A stretch of 9,498 bases of DNA from Mariprofundaceae bacterium (GCA_030950865.1 JAUZQR010000099.1:1-9498), one strand, 5' to 3'. Shown: positions 1 to 7,713, counted from the stretch's first letter. The notes: generated by a model not told the origin, from the letters alone. Numbers and translations: made by a program.

Positions 1-2156
1 GAGCTCTCTTTCAAAAGCCTATCAAACCTGTATTTATCAGCTTAAATAATTTTGAGCTCAACTATCATCGTTTTTTCAGAAAAGGCATATCGCCACCCGT
101 TGAAATTCCAAAATTAATGAATACAAAAGCGCTAACAAAGGCTTTTCTCAGCACTGATCAAAGGCAATCGTCCACTGATTCGAAAGATATGGCTGCTAAA
201 AAATTTGCCGCTACCATCATCACTAGAGCTTTAATGTCCAAAGCAAATAGCTTCTCTATTGAGCCCCAACAAGATGTTTGTTTGGTAAACCTTTTTCAAG
301 ATGGCAAAATCCATAATTTATTTCGTTTTTCCATGTCCAATCACAAAGCCATGCTGAGTGCCATGATGAAACTGGCAAACATTGACCCCTTCAAAAGCAC
401 TGGAGTTGATCAATTCAGTCGCTGCAAGGTTAATTTTCAAGGGCAACAACACATTCTATGCTACAACTTCCGCCAGACACCCACGGGAGAACGGGTGGTG
501 GTGCATATTCTTGACCCCAGTGTTGCAAAACTAACCATCGAAAACTTTGGATTCTCCGCTAACGCTATTGATTCATTGAAAGAAACGTTACAACACCCTG
601 GAATCATTGTTGTGACGGGCTCAAGCGGCTCGGGTAAATCAACCATGCTGCAAGCCATGACCCGTTACGCCACCACATTACATAAAAACATTTTCACGAT
701 TGAAAATATTATTGGTTTGAAAATTGAAGGGGTACGCCAGTTTCAGGTTAAACCAGAAGGACCTTCCAAAACAAAAATACTAAAAGCCTTGCAAGCAAAC
801 CATGCCAATGTTGTTGTCATTGACAGTATCGATAAAGAAACACTTCCCGCTGTTCTTGATATTGTTGAGAGTGGCTGCCTTGTTTTACTTGCCGTAAATG
901 CCAAAAACATAAGTCGTGCTATGACCAAGCTACTTTGTGCGGACATTTCACGCTCAAGGCTGGCATCTGCTCTAAAGTTGGTATGTACACACAAAATAGT
1001 ACGAAAACTGTGCTCTCATTGTAAACATGTAGAAAAGCTTCATGCAAGCACCCTATTACAATGGCAAATACCAGAGCATCTACAGTTTCAAAATGCCAAT
1101 GGTTGTGACGTTTGCAATCGTAAAGCCTATTTAGACAACCTGAATTTGAGCGAATCCCTTGCAATAAGCTCTGAGATTGCAGAGCTCATTAGGCAAGGTG
1201 CATCTGGTCCAGAAATATTTGAAGCAGGTAGGGCTGAAGGCATGCTCACCCTTATCGAACAGGGCATGAATAAAGCACTTGCTGGACTCACATCTCTAAC
1301 AGAAGTGCTTGCCATGGTTCCATACCATGAAATTTTTTCAGTTAAAGAGCGGATGCGAATAGGGCGTATTATGCCATTGCAAACTACTGAGAAAATTTCT
1401 GAAGCAGCCAAAAATAACATTTTTGATGCCGCTGATATCAAGGAAGTCGCTACTCCTGAAAAAGTAGATACATCAATTGCGTTCGATGCTTCAAATAACG
1501 ATGCAAAACAGAATATAGTACTCGATGAAGTCGCAAAAGAAGTAGAAAGCCCTCAACAAAACACAGCAGAGGAAAACAAAGCATCCATTCTCTTGGTAGA
1601 TGATTCACCTGTTACTCTCGAATTCACACGGCATATACTCAATGTATCAGGGCATTTTCATGTTGATACTGCTGAAACTGCTATCAAAGCGCTACAAATG
1701 CTTCAGGAAAAACAATATCACCTTGTCATTACCGACCAAGAAATGCCTGAGCAAACAGGACAAGAATTTATTGAAACCATTCGACAGCATTCATCATTTA
1801 ACCATGTTGGCACGATCTTATTAACAGGCAATCTCAATGAAATGATGGCACTGGAAGGTGGCGCTGATGGCTACATTGCCAAGCCAACAGATCCTGAACT
1901 TCTGGTTGCGAGAGCTAAGTCTATTTCTGACATATATAAACGCCTATCAAGTGAAACCACCTCAAAGCCTGCCTCTACAATTGCGCCGCCAACATACGAA
2001 AAAGCTGAAAAAGTCGAATTTACAGAACAGGATATGGCTAAAATATCAAACTTTGAACTCGATACAAACAGCTCAAAGCCCACAAAAAAAGCAGCCTCTA
2101 CAACTGCAGATCAGACAGAAAAAGAAAAAACGGAATTTGATAACCTATTCAAGTAA
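1..2156 (+). CDS. PilB/GspE-family ATPase fused to a C-terminal receiver domain (5' end outside window)
   Basis: This is a type II secretion / type IV pilus-type ATPase with a response-regulator receiver domain at its C-terminus. Numbering here is from the ATG at 117, but the frame stays open to base 3. The 38 codons before that ATG resemble the end of a PilB/GspE N-terminal domain (KPIKPVFIS...YHRFFRKG), and no ribosome site precedes the ATG, so the real start is probably upstream of the window. Seen: an N1-like segment ending SIEP (47-50), Walker A GSSGSGKS (168-175), a Walker B position reading VVVIDS (232-237), and the family's zinc tetracysteine C299xxC302...C330xxC333 with the usual C-terminal helical region to about 400. 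A linker follows, then a receiver with D495/D496, phosphoacceptor D540, T570 and K589, and a Lys/Thr/Glu-rich tail. Missing: the Walker B Glu of GEIRD and both His-box histidines (SGCLV, VNAKN). Inference: a regulatory or weakly active paralogue of a pilus motor, not the main PilB. Confidence 0.85.
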   Translation, partial: ALFQKPIKPVFISLNNFELNYHRFFRKGISPPVEIPKLMNTKALTKAFLSTDQRQSSTDSKDMAAKKFAATIITRALMSKANSFSIEPQQDVCLVNLFQDGKIHNLFRFSMSNHKAMLSAMMKLANIDPFKSTGVDQFSRCKVNFQGQQHILCYNFRQTPTGERVVVHILDPSVAKLTIENFGFSANAIDSLKETLQHPGIIVVTGSSGSGKSTMLQAMTRYATTLHKNIFTIENIIGLKIEGVRQFQVKPEGPSKTKILKALQANHANVVVIDSIDKETLPAVLDIVESGCLVLLAVNAKNISRAMTKLLCADISRSRLASALKLVCTHKIVRKLCSHCKHVEKLHASTLLQWQIPEHLQFQNANGCDVCNRKAYLDNLNLSESLAISSEIAELIRQGASGPEIFEAGRAEGMLTLIEQGMNKALAGLTSLTEVLAMVPYHEIFSVKERMRIGRIMPLQTTEKISEAAKNNIFDAADIKEVATPEKVDTSIAFDASNNDAKQNIVLDEVAKEVESPQQNTAEENKASILLVDDSPVTLEFTRHILNVSGHFHVDTAETAIKALQMLQEKQYHLVITDQEMPEQTGQEFIETIRQHSSFNHVGTILLTGNLNEMMALEGGADGYIAKPTDPELLVARAKSISDIYKRLSSETTSKPASTIAPPTYEKAEKVEFTEQDMAKISNFELDTNSSKPTKKAASTTADQTEKEKTEFDNLFK

Positions 2157-2170
2157 ACTTTTCAAAACAC

Positions 2171-2185
2171 CTAACTGCAAGTTAG
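2171..2185 (+). promoter_or_regulatory. Small perfect hairpin just upstream of the first M16 gene
   Basis: CTAACT-GCA-AGTTAG can fold into a 6-bp stem with a 3-nt loop. It lies in the 39-base gap between the ATPase-receiver stop and the ATG at 2196 and ends 10 bases before that ATG, where a ribosome site would be expected. No T-run follows, so it does not look like a terminator. It may affect initiation at 2196 or may be chance. Confidence 0.25.
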
Positions 2186-2195
2186 TGTCCCGCTT

Positions 2196-3518
2196 ATGCG
2201 TATATTATTTTTATTATTACTTTCTGTCCCCTTATTTTCAACCCATGTACATGCAGCCGAACTGCAACAAGCCACCTTCAACAATGGCGCAAGACTTATT
2301 GTTGAAGAGGATCATTCTGCCCCTATTGCTATGGTGCAAGTATGGTTAAAGGTAGGCGGACGCGATGAAGTGCCAGGCAAAACAGGGCTGGCACATGTCT
2401 TTGAACACATGATGTTCAAAGGCTCAAAGGCCTTGAAACCAGGTGAGTATTCCAAACGTATTTCTGCCATGGGTGGCAATGACAACGCCTTTACCAGCCA
2501 TGATTTTACAGCTTATTTTGAAACAGTTCCTGCTGAACAAGTCGATACTGTTTTAAAAATGGAGGCCGAACGCTTTGCTCACTTAGATTTAAATGAAGAG
2601 GAGTTTGGGCGCGAAATTAAGGTTATCATGGAAGAGCGCCGCATGCGTACTGAAGATGACCCAAATTCACATATGTTTGAAGAATTATCTGCTGCGGCAT
2701 TGCGTTTACACCCTTATCGCAACCCCGTAATTGGTTGGATGCAGGATTTAGAGAAGTTGAATATTAAAGATGTGCGAGCCTTTTATAAGAAGCACTATGT
2801 CGCACGCAATGTAACCGTGGTGATTGTTGGCGATGTGGATTTCAAACATGTGAAAAAAATTGTTGCGCGTACTTTTGGACACATGAAAGATGTAAAAGTG
2901 CCACCACGTTTTAACCCAACCGAACCAGAGCCTTTGGGCGCTAAACGTGTTGATGTTCATCTGCCTGCCAAATCCCCTGTATTGGCAATCACCTTACCTG
3001 TACCCGTTTGGCTACCAGGTAAGAATGACTCGGAAACTGCGGCATTGGCTGTTGCCACATACATTCTCGGTGGAGGTCGCTCCGCTATTTTACAACGTCA
3101 ACTGGTGGATGAACAACGCAAGGCTTTTTCTGCCAGTGCAGGTTATGATCCTTTTGGCATGGGTTTGGATTTATGGTATGCCTATGGCATGTTGGGAGCC
3201 AAACAATCACCACATGACTTTGAAAAAGCACTATGGGCAATTCTAAAAGATATGGGGAATAAACCTGTGTCTGTAAAACAATTGCAAATCGCCAAGAAAA
3301 ACATGATTGCGAACGAAATTTTCGCTCAAGATTCATTGTATTTACGCGCCAAAGAAATCGGTCGTATGGAAACAGTGGGCATCGGGGCTATGCATAAAGA
3401 CGAATGGCTGAATGCGATTCGTGCTGTTACTGCCAAAGATATACAAGAAGTTGTGAGTAAATACTTTCGCCCCGAACGTGCGACCACAGGGATATTAAAG
3501 CCAGAGGTGCATTCATGA
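2196..3518 (+). CDS. Exported M16 zinc metallopeptidase, catalytic subunit
   Basis: M16 (pitrilysin/insulinase clan) peptidase of 440 aa, the usual length for bacterial M16B chains. A Sec signal peptide is visible (MRILFLLLLSVPLFSTHVHA, likely cut before AE), so it should act in the periplasm or at the outer membrane. The inverted zinc motif HVFEH is at 67-71 (H67, E70 catalytic, H71). The third ligand is probably E147 in VIMEERRMR, 76 residues after H71, which is standard M16 spacing. The second half has the inactive-type fold typical of the family, ending in the YFRPERATTGILKPE strand. The ATG at 2196 is chosen because a stop codon lies upstream in frame and the signal peptide begins there; no clear Shine-Dalgarno is seen. 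The stop overlaps the next gene's ATG (ATGA). Bacterial M16 proteins of this size often work as a heterodimer with a zinc-less partner, which here is the next gene. The substrate cannot be read from the sequence. Confidence 0.93.
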   Translation: MRILFLLLLSVPLFSTHVHAAELQQATFNNGARLIVEEDHSAPIAMVQVWLKVGGRDEVPGKTGLAHVFEHMMFKGSKALKPGEYSKRISAMGGNDNAFTSHDFTAYFETVPAEQVDTVLKMEAERFAHLDLNEEEFGREIKVIMEERRMRTEDDPNSHMFEELSAAALRLHPYRNPVIGWMQDLEKLNIKDVRAFYKKHYVARNVTVVIVGDVDFKHVKKIVARTFGHMKDVKVPPRFNPTEPEPLGAKRVDVHLPAKSPVLAITLPVPVWLPGKNDSETAALAVATYILGGGRSAILQRQLVDEQRKAFSASAGYDPFGMGLDLWYAYGMLGAKQSPHDFEKALWAILKDMGNKPVSVKQLQIAKKNMIANEIFAQDSLYLRAKEIGRMETVGIGAMHKDEWLNAIRAVTAKDIQEVVSKYFRPERATTGILKPEVHS

Positions 3519-4840
3519 AACGTTTAAATATTCGTGTATTATCGTTTGTATGCTTATTGTTTGGGTTTAGCATCAATAGCTATGCAGTGCCTTCCATTCA
3601 AACAGCCCAATTAGACAACGGTTTAAAAATATTACTGGTTGAAGCACACAATGTGCCCATGGTATCTTTGCAACTTACCACCCCTGCGGGTAGTCGTTTT
3701 GATACTACAAACAAAGCGGGAACAGCGAGTATGCTGGCAACTGTACTGGGTGATCATACCGCCAAACACGATGATAAAGCGTGGGCTGAATGGTTAGACT
3801 CTGAGGCGATTCGTTTGGGCGCATCAGCCAGTCGTGATACCTTAAGTCTATCATTAACCGTAGTGAAAGAATCATTAGTAGTAGGTTTGAATGCTTTTTC
3901 AGAAGCTTTATTGCAACCTGGTTGGCATCAAAAACGTTTTCTAAGTTTGCGCGAAGATGACATGGCCGCAGCCATTAAATCACAAGAAACACCTGGCACA
4001 CAAGCCGCACAAGCTACAGCAAAACTACTCTACGGAAGCCATGGTTATGGGCACACCACAAGCGGTACAGCTAAAAGCCTGCCACACATCCAATTAAATG
4101 ATTTAAAGATGCTATATACAAATCAAGTTCGACCTGTCGGCTCGGTACTCGCAGTTAGTGGCGATATTACCATGCAAGAAATACTGCGATTGTTAAAACC
4201 ACGCCTGCAAACTTGGCAAGGCAAGCCAAGTGTTGCCGCTTTGGACATAAAACAACCCAGTATTGTCCGAGGGCAGTCCTCTCATGTAACCATACCTACC
4301 AGCCAAGCTTTGGTACAATTCTCACGTTTAGGTATCGCGCGAAGCAGTGATGATTTTTTCCCACTATTTGTGATGAATCATCTGTTGGGCGGGGGAGGTT
4401 TCGGCTCAAAACTTATGGAGGAAGTGCGTGAAAAACGTGGCTTGGTATATGGCGTTTATTCGTATTTTATTCCTTTGGCTGCACCAGGTCCTTTTATCAT
4501 CACCTTGCAAACGCGGGCTGAACAAGCTGGAAAGGCAGCGCAAGTTGTACGTGATGTGATGCAATCATTGGCGGATGGTAACATTGATAAAAAACAGCTT
4601 GATGCGACAAAAAGCAACCTAGTTGGTAGTTTTGCACAGCGTATGGACTCCAACCGTGAACGTGTTGGATTATTAAGCATGATTGGTTTTTACCAAATGC
4701 CATTGGACTATTTGCAGAACTGGACTGCACATGTTCAATCAGTCACGCTTAGCGATGTTCGGCGCATGACCAAGGCTTATTTGCAAACTGGTGATTGGAA
4801 TATTGTCCAAGTGGGTCCTGCTAAGGAGCAAAAACAGTGA
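3515..4840 (+). CDS. Exported M16-family protein, non-catalytic partner subunit
   Basis: Second M16-family chain, 441 aa, starting at the ATGA overlap with the previous gene and preceded by AGAGGTG as ribosome site. An N-terminal signal peptide (to about SYA, residue 24) predicts export. The position of the zinc motif reads SMLAT (72-76) instead of HxxEH, so this chain cannot bind catalytic zinc in the usual way. Its C-terminal half keeps LLGGGGFGSKL and VREKRGLVYG (about 304-313), the R/Y motif that in M16B heterodimers is contributed by the non-catalytic subunit to bind the substrate backbone. Together with the HxxEH chain just upstream it should form one split peptidase. The 3' end contains AAGGAG and a GTGA overlap that start the next gene, a response regulator, so the three are translationally coupled. 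Confidence 0.92.
   Translation: MKRLNIRVLSFVCLLFGFSINSYAVPSIQTAQLDNGLKILLVEAHNVPMVSLQLTTPAGSRFDTTNKAGTASMLATVLGDHTAKHDDKAWAEWLDSEAIRLGASASRDTLSLSLTVVKESLVVGLNAFSEALLQPGWHQKRFLSLREDDMAAAIKSQETPGTQAAQATAKLLYGSHGYGHTTSGTAKSLPHIQLNDLKMLYTNQVRPVGSVLAVSGDITMQEILRLLKPRLQTWQGKPSVAALDIKQPSIVRGQSSHVTIPTSQALVQFSRLGIARSSDDFFPLFVMNHLLGGGGFGSKLMEEVREKRGLVYGVYSYFIPLAAPGPFIITLQTRAEQAGKAAQVVRDVMQSLADGNIDKKQLDATKSNLVGSFAQRMDSNRERVGLLSMIGFYQMPLDYLQNWTAHVQSVTLSDVRRMTKAYLQTGDWNIVQVGPAKEQKQ
4823..4840 (+). promoter_or_regulatory. Ribosome site and GTGA start/stop overlap
   Basis: AAGGAG at 4823-4828 lies 8 bases before GTG at 4837, whose last bases form the TGA stop of the M16 partner gene (4838-4840). This decides the non-ATG start of the response regulator and implies translational coupling. 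Confidence 0.75.
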
Positions 4841-5679
4841 AAACAGTTCTTATTGTTGAAGATTCAAGCACCAGCCGAGATATTACCAGCCATTTCTTAC
4901 AGCAAGGTGGTTTTCGTGTTTTAGAAGCTGAAGATGGTGCTGATGCGCTGAATATTCTAAAAGCTCGCCATGTCGATTTAATTTTAACCGATATTATGAT
5001 GCCAAATATGGATGGATGGGGCTTATATCGCGAAGTTCGTGCCGATAAACGTTATAATTTAACACCTTTTGTATTTCTAAGTGTTTTGGATGAGTTGGAT
5101 GATCAAATTAAAGGTTTAACACTGGGTGTGGATGACTACATCACCAAACCAGTGACTCCGCCTCAGTTGATTGCCCGCGTCAATACGGCACTGATGCGCA
5201 GTGAGCGTTTGGCAAACTATTTTTATCGTAATCCCGTGACTGATTTGGCAACATCACGTTATTTTCGTGAACGCTTGATGCAAGAAGATGCCCGCTGCAA
5301 AGCATCTGGACATGATTTAAGTCTCGTTGTTTTTGGCATTGGCAATTATGTGTCGTTGGTTCGGGCGCACGCTGAATGGTTTGCTGAAAGTGCTGCTCGT
5401 TTAACAGGGCAGGCATTGAAAAAGCGGGCTCGCTCATTTGATGTGGTCGCTGATATGGGGCAAGGGCGCATGGCGATTTTACTTCCCAACGCCCCATTAG
5501 AACAAGCAAAAGCATGGGCAGATAATGTTGCAAGCAATTGGAATGTCTCCTTGGTTTGGCCTGAAACACAACAGAATGAAGCTGTGGATATTGGTTATGA
5601 ATGCGCAACTATTTCCGGGAATGGCGATGCTATGGATATATTGGATAAACATTTAGCATCATTTGATCGGAAATGGTAG
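4837..5679 (+). CDS. Response regulator: receiver plus degenerate GGDEF domain
   Basis: 280-aa cytoplasmic regulator starting at GTG. Residues 1-120 form a complete receiver: E8/D9 acidic pocket, phosphoacceptor D52 in LTDIMMP, S82 and K104 in ITKP. Residues about 130-280 follow the GGDEF (diguanylate cyclase) layout: NPVTDLATSRYFRERL (132-147) matches the DPLTGLxNRRxFxExL entry helix, and LSLVVFGIGNY matches the FDIDxFK strand. However, the metal-binding Asp positions are Gly (G167, G169), and the signature reads MGQGR (207-211) before MAILLP where GGDEF would stand. It should therefore not make c-di-GMP; it may bind a partner or act as a phosphorylation-dependent scaffold. No EAL, HTH or transmembrane segment is seen and no histidine kinase is in the window. 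It is coupled to the M16 pair upstream and followed 20 bases later by rsmD. Confidence 0.88.
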   Translation: MKTVLIVEDSSTSRDITSHFLQQGGFRVLEAEDGADALNILKARHVDLILTDIMMPNMDGWGLYREVRADKRYNLTPFVFLSVLDELDDQIKGLTLGVDDYITKPVTPPQLIARVNTALMRSERLANYFYRNPVTDLATSRYFRERLMQEDARCKASGHDLSLVVFGIGNYVSLVRAHAEWFAESAARLTGQALKKRARSFDVVADMGQGRMAILLPNAPLEQAKAWADNVASNWNVSLVWPETQQNEAVDIGYECATISGNGDAMDILDKHLASFDRKW

Positions 5680-5699
5680 CAGCATAAATCGCTAACGTT

Positions 5700-6239
5700 A
5701 TGCGCATTACAGCAGGTGAATTTCGTAGCCGAACGTTAAGTGTTCCGGATATTGATGGTTTAAGACCAACATCCTCACGCGTACGTGAAGCTCTATTTAA
5801 TATCCTTGGAGATATTGAAGGCTGGCGCATTTTAGACTTGTTTTCTGGCTCGGGTATCATGGCTATAGAAGCATTATCGCGTGGTGCTGAACACGCCATA
5901 TCCATTGAGCAGGACAGAAATGCCTGCCAATATTTACGTCCGCTTGCCGAGAAGTTTCATGTTGAAAAATGCTGGCAGATTCAACAGGCATCATTACCCA
6001 AAGCCCTTGATGGCATGCAAAACCAGCATTTTGATTGGATATTTGCAGACCCACCCTATGATGTTGGCATGGCGGAAAAGATTCCCCTTTGGTTACAACA
6101 TGCGAATATCACAACAGCATCATTGGTCATTGAAGAGTCCGTACGTGCAAAACCTCAATGGCCACAAGGCTGGAAAGCTTCCAGCCGGCGTTATGGTGAT
6201 ACCAACTTATATTTTTTAGAACAGGAACTCCATTCATGA
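5700..6239 (+). CDS. rsmD: 16S rRNA (guanine(966)-N2)-methyltransferase RsmD
   Basis: Class I SAM-dependent methyltransferase that makes m2G966 in 16S rRNA of the 30S subunit. It has the RsmD hallmarks in order: MRITAGEFRSR at the N-terminus, GLRPTSSRVREALFNIL (20-36), SAM motif I DLFSGSG (46-52) with SIEQD as the acidic ribose-binding strand end, and catalytic motif IV DPPY (117-120). Length is 179 aa, slightly shorter than the roughly 200 aa of the E. coli protein. The ATG at 5700 starts exactly at the conserved N-terminus, though no strong ribosome site precedes it. The stop overlaps the coaD ATG (ATGA), and the rsmD-coaD pairing is widely conserved. This is a housekeeping gene with no sign of transfer. 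Confidence 0.96.
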   Translation: MRITAGEFRSRTLSVPDIDGLRPTSSRVREALFNILGDIEGWRILDLFSGSGIMAIEALSRGAEHAISIEQDRNACQYLRPLAEKFHVEKCWQIQQASLPKALDGMQNQHFDWIFADPPYDVGMAEKIPLWLQHANITTASLVIEESVRAKPQWPQGWKASSRRYGDTNLYFLEQELHS

Positions 6240-6700
6240 AACGTACAGCTATTTACCCTGGTACTTTTGATCCTATCACGCTTGGGCATGTGGATGTGGT
6301 CACCCGTGGCTTAAAAGTTTTTGATCGTATTGTTATTGGCGTGGCAGAAAATCCAAAAAAAGGTCCTATGTTTGATTTGGAAACACGCTTGACCATGGTG
6401 CGCGAAACCTTTGCCGATAACGAGAATATTGAAGCCGTTAGCTTTACGGGGTTATTGGTTGATTTGGCACATGAACATCATGCAGCAGCTTTATTGCGCG
6501 GGCTTCGCGCCGCATCGGATTTTGAATATGAGTTTCAAATGGCAACCATGAACAGGCATTTAGATGAACGTATTGAAAGTGTTTTTGTGATGGCGCGAGA
6601 GGATTACACCTTTGTATCCTCCCGCTTTATCCGTGAAATATCGGAAATGGGTGGTGATGTTACCTCATTGGTTCCTACACCCGTGCTTTCTCGGCTTTAG
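6236..6700 (+). CDS. coaD: Phosphopantetheine adenylyltransferase CoaD
   Basis: Catalyses the transfer of AMP from ATP to 4'-phosphopantetheine, giving dephospho-CoA, the penultimate step of coenzyme A synthesis in the cytoplasm. Seen: the nucleotidyltransferase start AIYPGTFDPITLGHVDVV with T10 and H18 (TxGH), the LLRGLRAASDFEYEFQMATMNR segment typical of bacterial PPAT (split over about residues 87-109), and the C-terminal SSRFIREI ATP-binding stretch followed by GGDVTSLVP. Length is 154 aa against about 160 for the family, so it is complete. The start overlaps the rsmD stop, and AGGAA upstream can serve as ribosome site. The last four bases overlap the 3' end of the convergent mutarotase gene. 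Confidence 0.97.
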   Translation: MKRTAIYPGTFDPITLGHVDVVTRGLKVFDRIVIGVAENPKKGPMFDLETRLTMVRETFADNENIEAVSFTGLLVDLAHEHHAAALLRGLRAASDFEYEFQMATMNRHLDERIESVFVMAREDYTFVSSRFIREISEMGGDVTSLVPTPVLSRL

Positions 6701-7602
6701 ACCGCTTCAATACTATATTCAGTTGCCATTGTATAAGTGGCTTCTGCCGCAAGTTCAACAACATCATCAAGCGCGTTAGCAGTCTCCACACATAACATAT
6801 GCAGATAGCCATCTTGTCCCAAATCGCCCATTTTAGCGGCTGTTTCTATCCACGGATTCCACACAATGGCAGATGCGCTGCCTTGATTGCGAATCACGAT
6901 AACGCGCTTCATCCCCTCATCAACGATACGCATTTGACTGCCTGTATTGACATAAACACGGTCTGTTTCTTGTGAAATAGTAACTGCGCCATCTTGTTTT
7001 TTGCGCGTAAAACCATCTACTTTATCAAGATATTCACAACCTTCCAAACCTTCGATATGCACGTTTCGCACATCCGAGATATTAAAATAAGTATGCAATG
7101 CTTGCCCTAATGTAAAACTTGTATCACCTAGATTTTTTGTTTCTAGGGTAATTTCCAAACTTTTCCCAACAACAATATGTAGCTGTACTTGTAACGGATG
7201 CCCACACACGGCTTTGACTTGTTCATTTTGCTGCATTTCCAGACTGATACTGGTGCGCCCATCGGCCAAAGACTTTGAAGCAATCGGTTTCCACGCCTCG
7301 GTACGTGCTGGACCATGGCCTGGCAAACTAGAGTCGGATGCATGCGGCCCAAACCAAGGCCAACATATGGGAACACCACCACGCAGAGATTTTTTAGGAG
7401 CAAACGTAGCATCTTCGGACATCCAAATAAGTTCAGACGCGCTTTCGGGCTGAAAACTCAGGATATGCGCGCCCTGCAAAGCGATGCTCGCCTGTGCAAA
7501 TGCGTTGTTTATTTCAATCACTGGCATATCACCTTTACCCAGCTTGAAACTTAAACTTCCTTCAATACCCCATGCTTCATTTAATACTGAAATATCACCC
7601 AT
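6697..7602 (-). CDS. D-hexose-6-phosphate mutarotase (YeaD-type aldose 1-epimerase family)
   Basis: Galactose-mutarotase-fold protein of 301 aa, close to E. coli YeaD (about 294 aa). Family members interconvert alpha and beta anomers of hexose 6-phosphates such as glucose 6-phosphate in the cytosol. Seen, numbered from the ATG at 7602: GAHILSFQP (44-52), RGGVPICWPWFGPH (74-87), GHGPAR (95-100), ALHTYFNISD with H170 as likely catalytic acid, and LCVETAN with E273 as likely base. The frame extends 25 codons further to a GTG at 7677, but ATG 7602 has GGAG 8 bases upstream (plus-strand 7611-7614), and the longer leader looks unlike the family, so 7602 is chosen. It is convergent and overlapping with coaD and divergent from the permease. 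Substrate is inferred from the subfamily motifs only. Confidence 0.9.
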   Translation of the reverse strand: MGDISVLNEAWGIEGSLSFKLGKGDMPVIEINNAFAQASIALQGAHILSFQPESASELIWMSEDATFAPKKSLRGGVPICWPWFGPHASDSSLPGHGPARTEAWKPIASKSLADGRTSISLEMQQNEQVKAVCGHPLQVQLHIVVGKSLEITLETKNLGDTSFTLGQALHTYFNISDVRNVHIEGLEGCEYLDKVDGFTRKKQDGAVTISQETDRVYVNTGSQMRIVDEGMKRVIVIRNQGSASAIVWNPWIETAAKMGDLGQDGYLHMLCVETANALDDVVELAAEATYTMATEYSIEAV

Positions 7603-7610
7603 TATAATTT

Positions 7611-7614
7611 CTCC
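7611..7614 (-). promoter_or_regulatory. Ribosome site deciding the mutarotase start
   Basis: GGAG on the minus strand, 8 bases before ATG at 7602. The alternative upstream GTG (7677) has no comparable site, so this supports the shorter protein. Confidence 0.65.
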
Positions 7615-7640
7615 ATTAGTTCCATTTCGCTTATTTAACA

Positions 7641-7668
7641 TAGTCAGTGCAACTTTTTTACCTATCAT
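7641..7668 (+). promoter_or_regulatory. Possible sigma-70-type promoter for the permease
   Basis: TAGTCA (7641-7646) and TATCAT (7663-7668) are separated by 16 bases, with 4/6 and 5/6 matches to the -35 and -10 consensus. They lie about 45 bases before the permease ATG in the 111-base divergent gap. This is a reading by eye; I see only weak candidates for the opposite-strand mutarotase promoter. Confidence 0.35.
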
Positions 7669-7713
7669 CTCACACACTACACGTTTTTCATGTCATGAAC
7701 CAAGGATAAAACC

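Noticed and set aside
1858..2349. 163-aa + strand frame across the end of the ATPase-receiver gene and start of the M16 gene
   Set aside because: It is an out-of-frame reading of two well-supported genes with low-complexity composition and no recognisable domain.
5180..5608. 142-aa minus-strand frame inside the response regulator gene
   Set aside because: Opposite strand of a clear receiver/GGDEF-like gene; no motif, no ribosome site.
3510..6244. Same 14 bases (CATTCATGAAACGT) at the starts of the second M16 gene and coaD
   Set aside because: Both are ATGA overlaps followed by common Met-Lys-Arg codons; most likely chance rather than a shared element.
7603..7677. Longer mutarotase starting at GTG 7677 (326 aa)
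   Set aside because: No ribosome site at the GTG, the extra 25 residues do not resemble the family, and ATG 7602 has a well-spaced GGAG and gives normal family length.
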